Shown here in pieces: positions 18,601 through 27,000 of a stretch of 30,558 nucleotides of DNA (its first letter is position 1; each line of letters opens with the position of its first letter). Source of the DNA: Clostridiales bacterium (lineage in GTDB: Bacteria > Bacillota > Clostridia > Christensenellales > CAG-314). A program made the translations under genes and the position numbers. A model generated the notes under the pieces. That model ran no database searches. It was not told the DNA's origin and saw only the letters and a list, made by a program, of their open reading frames with translations. The stretch lies in the NCBI GenBank assembly GCA_003537755.1, contig DPQS01000042.1, positions 17,610-48,167 of the forward strand, in the 5' to 3' direction.

Positions 18601-18860
18601 ACGCAATCATTGCCAAGTTCAATAAGTGGAACGAAGCAAACGCTTCCGTACTGGGACTCACCAAGGATGACAAAGGCAACTGGATTGGCGGTTGGACGTT
18701 CTCCAAGGCAAACAGCACTGCCCTTGAGGGCTTTGCTTACGACGATGTGTCCAACAGACGCGCGGTATTTACCTGCGACGGTCTGACCATCGTCATCGAA
18801 AACATTCGCTCGCCCTACTTCTACATTACAATCTACAATGCAGGTGAGTGGATTAAATAA
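15660..18860 (+). CDS. Large lipoprotein (paralogue B of the preceding gene)
   Basis: This 1066-residue predicted lipoprotein has lipobox LVAC (C28). The first 310 residues form several Ig-like/Big-type beta domains. From about 315 (GIKLTKENLGEI) the protein matches the layout of the 822-residue neighbour: a beta-rich half with LWENQHLWNHLTTSYLTVDDF at about 428 (compare WEDAGLYNNLDGLKLSDF), then a second half starting near 577 (LEKSLSYMKDSKSYKF). A Gly/Ser linker (about 617-637) interrupts the second half. The C-terminus (about 856 onward, LPTSWAEVAHKGYYYYL) parallels VPADWSQV in the neighbour. GGAGG sits 6 bp before the ATG. No enzyme motif was found. It is a tandem duplicate that has diverged strongly; a surface ligand-binding role is inferred. 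Confidence 0.9.
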   Translation: MKLNSKTRIALLLVLTMMVFVSVALVACQQNAGEIKVGIPEGIYKLGNKISLVALATDGSNCALKVDAKYADLLKIDGMTITVIGDVDEPTDVTVVVYAIGNEKLYTEVTLHLVPATDGAIRITSKSGYVVDIGKPLELAVTPENGNYVVTYSTDGGETFLANCDYLSYSPRTKMLSLVTSPLQDTTVIVKFADKTNSAVFGTKEFVVKGLVSVNLSLDKTSLQKATEANPDADEAKLTAWATGGAELVFATSSDLIEVVEEGEGYIVRLVGDVRFDTTATITASLKDNANISKTISVRLLQTRGNQEPVEGKNGIKLTKENLGEISNASITSTGVLSDITLTVSNGREDKNSYEMLVKMAQDRWYGAWNIMGKKLVTSDTYVKSATTVNARDESGNIVAKNVMDRLYINSQNQLASKTVKNSASVPTLWENQHLWNHLTTSYLTVDDFNFDEEVDAAALGYVSRGTSNTSMSAFKYRFDATDEQTAYLFAYIKQSLTPLAGGDDAIEDLWVIVDSEGVLGIYAKTYVESYWGTEDNTPVQGSEPVSKSWSTIMLTLSDIGTTTVADPAPYTVGTRDVYTILEKSLSYMKDSKSYKFMAVDTATRAPTVNEDDYNVSGGVDSGSTGSGSSSGSATHSGKFYDHVDSVGLNGQAATGTMGYVVANTANPFVLFEQVGKYESSMDDNIYHFTYTGYKGFTDGSGAAYYEEFAYNSKIDGFAGTRIVNADISTVLPLFNFSTALFKYDSMKMDGDREVHTFSLIDPTLTYDVVQQMSIDKQRNSASSSAENTVQISVAYDTSKEESDPSAYTIVSTSYPYSFAGGTYAGYITTYYYGIGTTTITENEVFGNKYQQRVLPTSWAEVAHKGYYYYLHTSEVKAYPGMYDKETGKYIEGGDQKLTNSNMDTVFTDVFKDNYKYLPGPQFFLELFNDRLSGPWYDYTSTGKDSAGNYTYTEEVSITVQVDNVDENKVLSNEEYVNCINAIIAKFNKWNEANASVLGLTKDDKGNWIGGWTFSKANSTALEGFAYDDVSNRRAVFTCDGLTIVIENIRSPYFYITIYNAGEWIK

Positions 18861-18874
18861 CGGTCGGAGGCATA

Positions 18875-21800
18875 ATGAAGAAACAACCGATAGTTGTCGT
18901 GCTTCTTCTGTTGTTGACTCTTGCCATTGTTTTTACGGCGTGCACGGACGCGCCGACCGACGTTACGGTTGACGTTTCGGTAAACAAATTCAATTCCTTG
19001 TACCACAAGGGAAAATTTTATATCGACGATCAGCAGGCAGACAGTTTCGATTATTCGAAACTGTTTGTCGTAACCGAAGGTGACGACATTGTAACCGTTA
19101 CCAAAGACATGCTGGACGTAAGCGGTCTTACCGAAACGGGCGGTACGGTTACGTGTACTTACAAGGGCAAATCGGCAACTGCCGAAGTTGCATTTGAACA
19201 CATTTTTTACCAACTTGAACAATCAGTCTACAAACTGACCCTTTCCCCCTCCGAAGCGGCAAATTACGATTTCAAAAGTCATTTCCGCGCATTGGCAAAC
19301 GGCGAAAGCGTGGAAATCACCGACGACATGGTGACAAGCGACGTCAAGTCAGTTGCGGGAAACTACACCTACACGGTTACTTTCCGCGGTATCAGTAAGT
19401 CAATTGCCGTGCGCGTGGAGGACATTTACGTAATCACCGCCAATCGCACTTCGCTGACCATGGAAAGCAAGGATTTTGTCGGCTACGACTTTCTGTCGTT
19501 GTTTTCCGCTACAAAAAACGGCAAGGATTTTGAACTGACTTCCGCAAATCTCGACTTCGGCAAGTTTCCTCGTTGGGGCGGCACAGGCAAAGTAATATGC
19601 CGCGCAAACAACTACTCGGCGGAAATCCCCGTCACCGTTACTCCCAACGAATACATTCCTTCCGCGCGCAGAACGACATTTACCGTTAACGCCGCACGCG
19701 TGGACGGCTACGACTTCGCTTCGCTGTTTACCCTGTCGGTGGACGGCGCGGAAACAAAGGTCACCGCCGCAATGCTGGACGGAACGGTTGCCGCCATTGC
19801 AGGCGAATACACGCTGACGCTTACTACGGACAACAAATCGGTGTCCGTTGCCGTTACCGTTGTGGAACACGAAGTGGTGCAGGCGGTAGTTTGCTATCCG
19901 CAAATCAGACTGGCTGTCGCGCAGGCTTCTTCGTACGACTGCACAAGGCTGTTTATGCTGTACGTGGACGAGCAGGCTGTGCCCGTAACCGACGACATGA
20001 TTGACGCCGACGCGTTGAAAAACGCCACAGAGCCCGGTCGCTACGCCGTGGAACTGTCTTACACTATGCAAAGCGGCAGCGTCTGCACGGCGACGGCATA
20101 CGTGACGTTGTCCGACGAACAGACGCTTGTCGTAACTGCCCTTAAACCCACTGTTGAAGTGTACCCCAACGCTACGCCGATTGACCTTACGTCGCTGTTC
20201 AGAATTGTGGACAACGGCGTTGACGTGCCGGTCACCGGTGCAATGCTCGGCGGCAACGTGGATTACACCAAGGCGGGCAATTACACCGTTACGTGCTCCT
20301 ACGGCGGCATTACCGCGAAGGTTGTAGTCACCGTAAAAGACGGCGTTGTCATAGTGCCCTCAGCCGAACGTATCGACGTCAGAGCAGGCACGGATATGCG
20401 TTTTTACGACTTCTCTGCCGACTTCAAAGTGGTGGTAAACGGCATTACGCTGAGTAACGTCGGCAGGTACATCACCGTCGGCGGCAAAAAACTGACGGAA
20501 CTTGCCGACCCGACATTTGTTTCGGGCGAGTACGAAGTCAAGGTTACTGTTCCCTACAACGAAAAGACAGTACCCGTTACGGGCATTGTATCTTTCAAAT
20601 ACTACACCGCGACGATAAACTACGTCGTAGTACGCAACATCTACCGCATAGATGTGCTCGACGAAACGGTGGTGCCGTTAAACCCGGGCAAGTTTGACCC
20701 GCTAAGCAATGTCAGGGTGTACCTCAACGGGCAGACGCGCGCGATGACCCTTACGGACAATGTCGACTACGTTGACCCACTTACGCTGTATGCAGTTGTG
20801 CGTTCCGGTTACAATCCGTCGCTCAGTTTGCAGCAAATAATCATAGACGTTTATGTCAACGGTCCGCAAAACGAACCGGTTACCGTAACCTACACCGTGG
20901 AAATCCGCGAATCGCTGGAAGTTACGGCGACCGACGCCATGATATTTACGGGCGAAACGCTGTACACGACGGATTTGTTTATCGTTGTCGAGGGCGGCAG
21001 GTCCGTAACCGTTACAAACGACATGGTCAGCGGCAAGGTTGACCTGTTTACACCGGGACTGTACATCGTCAGCGTCAGCTACGGCGGTGTTACCAAGACG
21101 GCACGGGTGACGGTACTTGACAGCAAAATGGCAGGCAAATACAAAACGCGTGTGATGACCATCCCTGATGACGCCGACACCGACGAGGACGGCGACACGG
21201 TTTCTGCCGCGACAAGCGCGCGTCGGTACAGCGACCTTGTAATCGGCGCCGATTGTACCCTTGCCATAGGCACGATTACAGGCAGAATCGTCGGCGGTAA
21301 CGACGACGGCTCATTGTCGGTAGCTATCGGCGGTTACAATTACACAATGTACTTCGCGGACGGCATTGCGGTGCTTGTCCCACTCAACGAACTGCACATG
21401 AGTTACTCCGAAACGGGAATCAACCGTGTGCTGACCTACGTAAGTGAGGACATGTACGAAATCGAAGCGTTTGTAGTGGTAAACAACCAGCGTTTGCACG
21501 TAATCAAGTACAAATACAACGGCTACTACACAATCGAGGCGATGTTGGTGCGTAGCAAGGCGGACGGCACGACAAAGTGGTTTGCCGCCCGAACCGGCAT
21601 CAAGGAAGTCTCGGGCGTGGACATTTACTACACGGAGTCTCACGGCGAAATCGTATTCAGCGAAGGTTTCGTACCCGAAAGCGGCGCGACTGCCACTTAC
21701 ACTTTCCTTGGCGAAACTAATCGCTTTACGGTGGGCAGCGACGGTTACAGTGCGACCATTGTCAAGGACGATGCAAACAAAAATCCGTTTGCCGACCACA

Positions 21801-23650
21801 ACTATACGGCAGCCGACGGCAGCAACGCAAGACTGTTTTTCGAGGGCTCGCAAAAAGCAACTTACACCGAAGGCGGCAAGGTGATATTCCGATTGTTTTC
21901 CACGGAATTTGCCGCTATGAAGCACGGCGGAGTGCTGGACGATCACACGTTCTTTGCGTATGCCGCAAAATTCGGCAGTACGGAAAGCCAATACTACAGT
22001 TACAAGTTCGACATTCGGGGCGACAAATTTACGCTTCTGCCCAGGGACAACCTGATGGGCTACTACGTTCTTGGCGACATGTACGTTTTTCTGGACGGCT
22101 ACGGGACGGGCTTTGCTCATTTCTCGGGCAATTCCTACGAAATTACGTCGCTACGCTACAATCTTGTCGGCAGTGAAATTCACGTCGAATTTGTCAACGC
22201 CAAGGCAAACTTCGGTTACGGCGATACGGCGGACTTCTATCTGTCGCCGCTGCTCAACGTGCTGACGGTCAAAAATCTCGGTGACAACGCCCTTGCGGGG
22301 CAGCAATTTGTCAACACGCAAATAACAGACGGCGCAGTGGTAACTGTCGGGTCGTACTCGGTGCCCAAGGCGACTAAAAGCGGCGCGCCCGACGAGTTTT
22401 ACAACGCAATCGAAGTGACTACCGTGGACGGCGCATGGACGTTAGAGGACAAAAAACGCAAGGAAAACATCGACGTGTCCACGGTAGGATTTACCAAACC
22501 GGGCGTGTACCGCTACACAATCAATGTGGAAGTGGGCGGCAAAAAGGTTTCGGCAAACTACATGGTGGAAGTGCTGGAACCGCTGTACGACGGAAACGAA
22601 TTTGTCGGAGAATACACCAGGTCGCCGATGGCAGGAGGCTACGCCCTTGTACTGGACGAGTACGGCAGGGCAACGCTGACGGTCGCAAGTATACCGTACG
22701 AAGGTCGCTATGACGTGTACGGACAAAAGGTTGTCGTGACGGCACGCAACGATGCTTACGGCGTGTTGAAGGCAGAAGCCGAAATGCTTTTCGGCGGCAC
22801 GCTGAACGTTACGGCGCCGGGCTTCGGTTCATTTGTCGTGACAAAAGGCAACCTGGGTCAAAGCGGCAACGGCAGCATTACGTTGCTGCGCATTTCCTAC
22901 GGCGGACAGACGGCTTACTACTTGTCGGTTAACGCGACTTTACGCAGCGTTTCGCCGGTGTTCGGCACCAATTCCACGGTTACGTTGACAATCGACGGCA
23001 AACAACGCCTGTTTAAGGTTGAAAGTTGGAACGACGGCTCAAGCGGACTTACGGAAGCCGACGGTTTACAGGGCAGTTACAATCGGTACGACGACCAATC
23101 GGCAGACGTGCTGACGTTGGACGGCTTTTGCAGTTTTACGCTGGGCACGCGGAGCGGCACTTACCGTATTTGCGACAACGGTTCGCTGTTTGTCACGTTT
23201 ACGGACGGTACCTATTCGGCGTTGATGGTGAAAGATAACCTTTACCGCACGGTGGCAACCCCCACGGGCGAACAACTTGTGGCAGGCAAAACTTTCCGCG
23301 GAAGCGTGAAGTTCAAATGCGGCGCAGTGCAGTACATTGCCGAAACTTGCTTTGAGTTCGGCGAGGGCGGCACGGTGGTGTGCAAGTCTGTTTCCCCGAT
23401 GCATGACTCGGACGAGGACTACATGTGCGGGGAAGATACTTACACCTGCGCAATCGGCAACGCCGAGGGTAAAAGCGGCACCTACACCGTTGACAATCTT
23501 ACCGTGACGGTGCAGATCGGCGGTCACACAATCGTGTTTACTCTCAATGATCCTCTTACGCCGGGCAAACTGACATGCGCGTCAAGCACTATGGACAGAA
23601 ACATGCACGGCGGCATTTGCGCAGGCGACGAGTTCAACGTTCAGAAGTGA
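18875..23650 (+). CDS. Giant Ig-like repeat lipoprotein
   Basis: This 1591-residue predicted lipoprotein has lipobox FTAC (C23). Residues 28-755 hold about nine Ig-like domains of 70-90 residues, each with a recurring core such as YDFxSLFxxxxNGxxVxVTxxML followed by a GxYTVTxxYxG strand. An acidic stretch follows (D765 to D774, core DTDEDGD), like the calcium-binding DxDxDG motif of thrombospondin type 3 repeats. The C-terminal half is beta-rich and contains an LDGFG module (near 1070, 1258 and 1413) also found in the last gene of the window. No catalytic motif was seen. The ATG has GGAGG 4 bp upstream, 14 bp after the previous gene. It closes the operon, being followed by a strong terminator. 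An adhesive stalk is the likely role. Confidence 0.9.
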   Translation: MKKQPIVVVLLLLLTLAIVFTACTDAPTDVTVDVSVNKFNSLYHKGKFYIDDQQADSFDYSKLFVVTEGDDIVTVTKDMLDVSGLTETGGTVTCTYKGKSATAEVAFEHIFYQLEQSVYKLTLSPSEAANYDFKSHFRALANGESVEITDDMVTSDVKSVAGNYTYTVTFRGISKSIAVRVEDIYVITANRTSLTMESKDFVGYDFLSLFSATKNGKDFELTSANLDFGKFPRWGGTGKVICRANNYSAEIPVTVTPNEYIPSARRTTFTVNAARVDGYDFASLFTLSVDGAETKVTAAMLDGTVAAIAGEYTLTLTTDNKSVSVAVTVVEHEVVQAVVCYPQIRLAVAQASSYDCTRLFMLYVDEQAVPVTDDMIDADALKNATEPGRYAVELSYTMQSGSVCTATAYVTLSDEQTLVVTALKPTVEVYPNATPIDLTSLFRIVDNGVDVPVTGAMLGGNVDYTKAGNYTVTCSYGGITAKVVVTVKDGVVIVPSAERIDVRAGTDMRFYDFSADFKVVVNGITLSNVGRYITVGGKKLTELADPTFVSGEYEVKVTVPYNEKTVPVTGIVSFKYYTATINYVVVRNIYRIDVLDETVVPLNPGKFDPLSNVRVYLNGQTRAMTLTDNVDYVDPLTLYAVVRSGYNPSLSLQQIIIDVYVNGPQNEPVTVTYTVEIRESLEVTATDAMIFTGETLYTTDLFIVVEGGRSVTVTNDMVSGKVDLFTPGLYIVSVSYGGVTKTARVTVLDSKMAGKYKTRVMTIPDDADTDEDGDTVSAATSARRYSDLVIGADCTLAIGTITGRIVGGNDDGSLSVAIGGYNYTMYFADGIAVLVPLNELHMSYSETGINRVLTYVSEDMYEIEAFVVVNNQRLHVIKYKYNGYYTIEAMLVRSKADGTTKWFAARTGIKEVSGVDIYYTESHGEIVFSEGFVPESGATATYTFLGETNRFTVGSDGYSATIVKDDANKNPFADHNYTAADGSNARLFFEGSQKATYTEGGKVIFRLFSTEFAAMKHGGVLDDHTFFAYAAKFGSTESQYYSYKFDIRGDKFTLLPRDNLMGYYVLGDMYVFLDGYGTGFAHFSGNSYEITSLRYNLVGSEIHVEFVNAKANFGYGDTADFYLSPLLNVLTVKNLGDNALAGQQFVNTQITDGAVVTVGSYSVPKATKSGAPDEFYNAIEVTTVDGAWTLEDKKRKENIDVSTVGFTKPGVYRYTINVEVGGKKVSANYMVEVLEPLYDGNEFVGEYTRSPMAGGYALVLDEYGRATLTVASIPYEGRYDVYGQKVVVTARNDAYGVLKAEAEMLFGGTLNVTAPGFGSFVVTKGNLGQSGNGSITLLRISYGGQTAYYLSVNATLRSVSPVFGTNSTVTLTIDGKQRLFKVESWNDGSSGLTEADGLQGSYNRYDDQSADVLTLDGFCSFTLGTRSGTYRICDNGSLFVTFTDGTYSALMVKDNLYRTVATPTGEQLVAGKTFRGSVKFKCGAVQYIAETCFEFGEGGTVVCKSVSPMHDSDEDYMCGEDTYTCAIGNAEGKSGTYTVDNLTVTVQIGGHTIVFTLNDPLTPGKLTCASSTMDRNMHGGICAGDEFNVQK

Positions 23651-23683
23651 CGTCGCCGGCGGCGGTGCAAACAACATTGACAG

Positions 23684-23715
23684 ATAAGGTCGGTATTTCG
23701 CCGACCTTATTTTTT
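23684..23715 (+). terminator. Rho-independent terminator of the opp/lipoprotein operon
   Basis: ATAAGGTCGG (23684-23693) pairs perfectly with CCGACCTTAT (23701-23710) around a TATTTCG loop, followed directly by TTTTT. It lies 33 bp after the 1591-residue lipoprotein gene. It is the first classical intrinsic terminator on the + strand in the window. Confidence 0.9.
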
Positions 23716-23764
23716 CGAAAAAAGCGAAAAAACAGACGCCGTCGGACTTTTTGTCGTCATTCGA

Positions 23765-23793
23765 TTGACTAAAAGGACGGAAAAGCATATAAT
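23765..23793 (+). promoter_or_regulatory. Near-consensus sigma-A promoter
   Basis: TTGACT (23765-23770) and a perfect TATAAT (23788-23793) are separated by exactly 17 bp. Transcription should start near A23800. It is the best promoter match I found in the window and lies between the upstream terminator and the structured leader of the last gene. Confidence 0.85.
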
Positions 23794-23799
23794 AACCCT

Positions 23800-23964
23800 A
23801 TATTTGATTTTTCGTGACGCGATTGCGGATTTTGTGCAGGGTGTTGTCCGAAAGACGTTTTTAGCTACAAACTGAATAGGTACTTTCGGAAATGCTCGAG
23901 ATTCTGCAATGCGATCTCGCCCTTGCGGCGTGGTCTTGTTGCGGTGCGCCCGAGCATTTTTTTT
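23800..23964 (+). ncRNA. Structured leader RNA or small RNA upstream of the last lipoprotein gene
   Basis: Transcription from the promoter at 23765 would make about 165 nt of structured RNA before a U-tract. TCCGAAAG (23847-23854) pairs with CTTTCGGA (23883-23890) across a 28-nt loop, and CGGA at 23826-23829 could compete for the same TCCG. A second, larger hairpin ends at the T8 run. The gene's own Shine-Dalgarno lies 25 bp further on. It may be an attenuated leader or a stand-alone small RNA. I compared it by eye with T-box, SRP, 6S and tmRNA landmarks and recognised none. A dispersed non-coding repeat is a further possibility. Confidence 0.5.
23890..23964 (+). terminator. Terminator-like hairpin in the leader (possible attenuator)
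   Basis: AAATGCTCG (23890-23898) is complementary to CGAGCATTT (23951-23959), and the 3' arm runs into eight Ts (23957-23964). The enclosed 52 nt can form inner hairpins, including AGAT/ATCT and GGCG/CGCC. CGAGAT (23897-23902) with ATCTCG (23914-23919) would compete with the outer stem. Because it lies between the promoter and the ribosome binding site of the last gene, stopping here would shut that gene off unless an alternative fold forms. Confidence 0.6.
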
Positions 23965-24003
23965 AAAATCGGATATTACGTATTTTATGGAGGAGGAAAT
24001 CTT

Positions 24004-27000
24004 ATGAAAAAGACCACTAAACTGTTGTTGGCGGTTCTGGTAGTGGCAGTGTTGTGCCTTTCGCTTGCCGCTTGTGACAATCACGAGCACACGTATGGCG
24101 ACTGGACATTGACTACCGCCCCCACGCTGACAACCGAAGGCTCGGCAACGCGAACTTGCACGGGCTGCGAAGAAAAGGAAACGGTCACCGTACCCGCGCT
24201 TACCGACACGTCGGTGTGGACGGCTACGCCCAATCCCGCACCTACGCACACTTCGGCAGGCAAGACGGACTACACGTCTGTTTACGGCAAAGTTACCGTT
24301 GACGTGGCAAAACTGGGCGACGAACACACGTTCAACCAGAAAGTCGTAGACGCCAAGTATCTCAAGTCGGAAGCAACCTGCCTTGAGGCGGCTGTGTACT
24401 ACTACAGTTGCGTATGCGGCGAATCGAGCAAGGATCACAACGGCGAAACGTTTACCGACGGTGAGCCCCTCGGGCACAACTACAAGTTTGACTCGTGGAA
24501 GACGAAGCCTACCTTGACGGCAGGCGGCGTTGCGCAGTTGAAGTGCGAAAAATGCAACGACCTCAAGGAAGAAAACGTTGCTTCTCTTGCAGACGAAACT
24601 GTGTGGACAAAGGTTGCTTCCAAGCACGTTGACGCAACCTGCACTGCAGAAGGCAAGGATGTCTACGCAAGCGAAAGTTACGGTGAGGTGGAAGTCGTGC
24701 TGGCTAAACTTGCGCATTCCTACGCGTTTGTTTCGTGGGCAACCGAACCGACCCTGACGGCAGGCGGCGTTGCAAACCTCAAGTGCGCAAATTGCACCGA
24801 CACCAAGACGGAAAACGTGGCTGAACTCGGTGATGAAACGGTGTGGACGGCAACGGTAACGGCGGCAACCTATGAAGCCGACGCTTACACGACCTACACG
24901 GCAACTGTGTTTGGCAGCGAGCAGAAATTTACGATTACCGACGAAAACACCCGTCTTGTGGCTGTTTTCGAAAACAAATTGTACAAGGGCGGCATGCTGT
25001 TTGGAAGTCAGGACACCTTTGCAAGCGAAAACGTGTTTATCGACATCGGTGCAAAGGGCGTTGCGGACGACACCTTCAACAAAAAGAACTTCTCTTCCTC
25101 TTCCGACGACGGTTACGGCGAATACGGCGATTACGGCCCGGGCGCTTATTCCAACCAAAAGATTAAGTTTGCCGTTGTCGACGCCGCAAAAGGAACGATT
25201 ACCGTAACCTTCACCTGGACGGAAACGAGCAGCGGTACCTCTACAGACAACACCGAAGTTTACAACGGTTACGTGTCCGCTGACGGCAAGTACATAGTGT
25301 TTGACAGATACAAAGTAAACGACACAAGCGCAGGCTTTTCCGCTTACTACGTGCTTGTACAGGTTGACAGCAAGGATACGGCGGTTTCGCTTAAAACCGT
25401 TTATCCTTACGACACCAACGTCGGCAAAGTGGTTGGTCTGACGGTCAACGGAAAGGAAAACGTTGTATTTAAGTACAACGGCACATTCTATTTCGGCGCA
25501 ACTCTCAGCGACCTTGCAGGCGAAACACTTACGGTCGCTCAGTCGAAAACAGCAAACAACGTAGTAGTTAAAGACGCTACGGGCGCACGTATTGCAGGAT
25601 TCGTACTTGTAGAGTATCAGGACGACGAAGGTCGCACGCGCACGAGATTTGCCGAAACCGACGGACTGGACGGCACCTATACAAATGGCGAAGAAACAGC
25701 AACGCTTGACGGTAACGGCAAACTTACGGTAAACGGCAGCGGTTACTCCTTCGCAGGCACATACAAACGTGCCGAAGCAGGCGCGGCTTACACATTGGAC
25801 GTGTTTTTGGAAGAAGGCACATCCAAGGCTTATTATCAGGTTACTCTCGGTGAAAATTACACCTACACCAGGGTTAAGCCCACAGGCACGGTAAACTACG
25901 TGCTTAACGACGGCACACTGGGCGCGCATGAAACGGAAATCAACATCGGCGTTGCTTACACGTTGCCTGTGCCCACGCGTGAAGGTTACTTCTTTGCAGG
26001 CTGGTATCTGACGGCAGAACCCGAAAGCGTCGAAGAAGCGCGCACAGACGCTACTATCGCGCTCGGTCAGACGGAAATTACCGTGTACGCAATCTGGACG
26101 AAGCCCGTCAAGGTTGTTTACAACGGACTTATCGGCGGCGGCACGCAGAATACGGAAATCAACATCGGCGAAGCGATCCTTTCAAAGGCTCCTGCGGATT
26201 ACATTGCGGACGTTACGCTTAACGCCGACAAGACCAAGGGCTTCAAGGGTTGGTACTTCGACGCGGAATTCAACACTCAGGCAAGCGAAGAAAACATTGC
26301 CGATCTGCTTATGTACAGCGGCGACACGATCAATCTGTACGCAAAATGGGAAACTCTTGCTACGGTAACGCTTAAGTACGGTCACCTGATTGCCGACAAG
26401 GAAACGCACCTTGTCAAGAACGCTCAGTTCAGCAAGGCTCTTGCCGCAGAGGACAACCTGAAGTACAACAACGGTCGTCCGTTTGAGGCATGGTACGTGG
26501 ACGTCAACAAAAACGGCGTAATCGACGACGGTGACTATGCCGTTGACGACGGCACGCTTGTTGCGGACGGAATGGTGTTCATTGCCAAGTGGAACGAAAA
26601 CGTAAGCTGGAGAATAGACAACAGTGATAAATATACGTTTGTTTACGATGCAGCCGACGGACAATGGAAGAGCAACAACAAGGGTGTAAACAGCTCGTCC
26701 GCATCTCTCAAGATTTTCCCGATTGGCGGCGAAATCGAAGTTTCGTTCAAATTCTGGGCATCCAGTGAGTCCGCAGACCAGTGGGACTTCGCTACTGTGT
26801 GGTACTATGCTGACGGCACTACTACGACTTACACCTCGAAAAAATACGGCGGACAAACGGCTACTGCATCAGATGCAGAAGAATACAAACTTGTTCTTTC
26901 TGAAAGAACAGGCACGACCAATGCCCCGTTGTATTTCACTTATCAAAAGGATAGCGGCGGAAAAGGCGGATCGGATACTGCATATATCATCGATCTGACA

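Noticed and set aside
23800..23964. T-box or other known riboswitch in the leader.
   Set aside because: The TGGT and GCGG segments resemble scattered pieces of a T-box, but the conserved T-box sequence and a specifier stem are not visible, and the downstream gene is not an amino-acid gene.
23923..24003. 27-residue N-terminal extension of the last lipoprotein.
   Set aside because: It would start inside the leader hairpin, would bury the lipoprotein signal, and the ATG at 24004 has a perfect GGAGGAGG.
23707..25929. Open frame of 740 codons on the - strand across the leader and the start of the last gene.
   Set aside because: It runs through a terminator, a promoter and the signal-peptide region of a convincing + strand lipoprotein, and has no recognisable motif.
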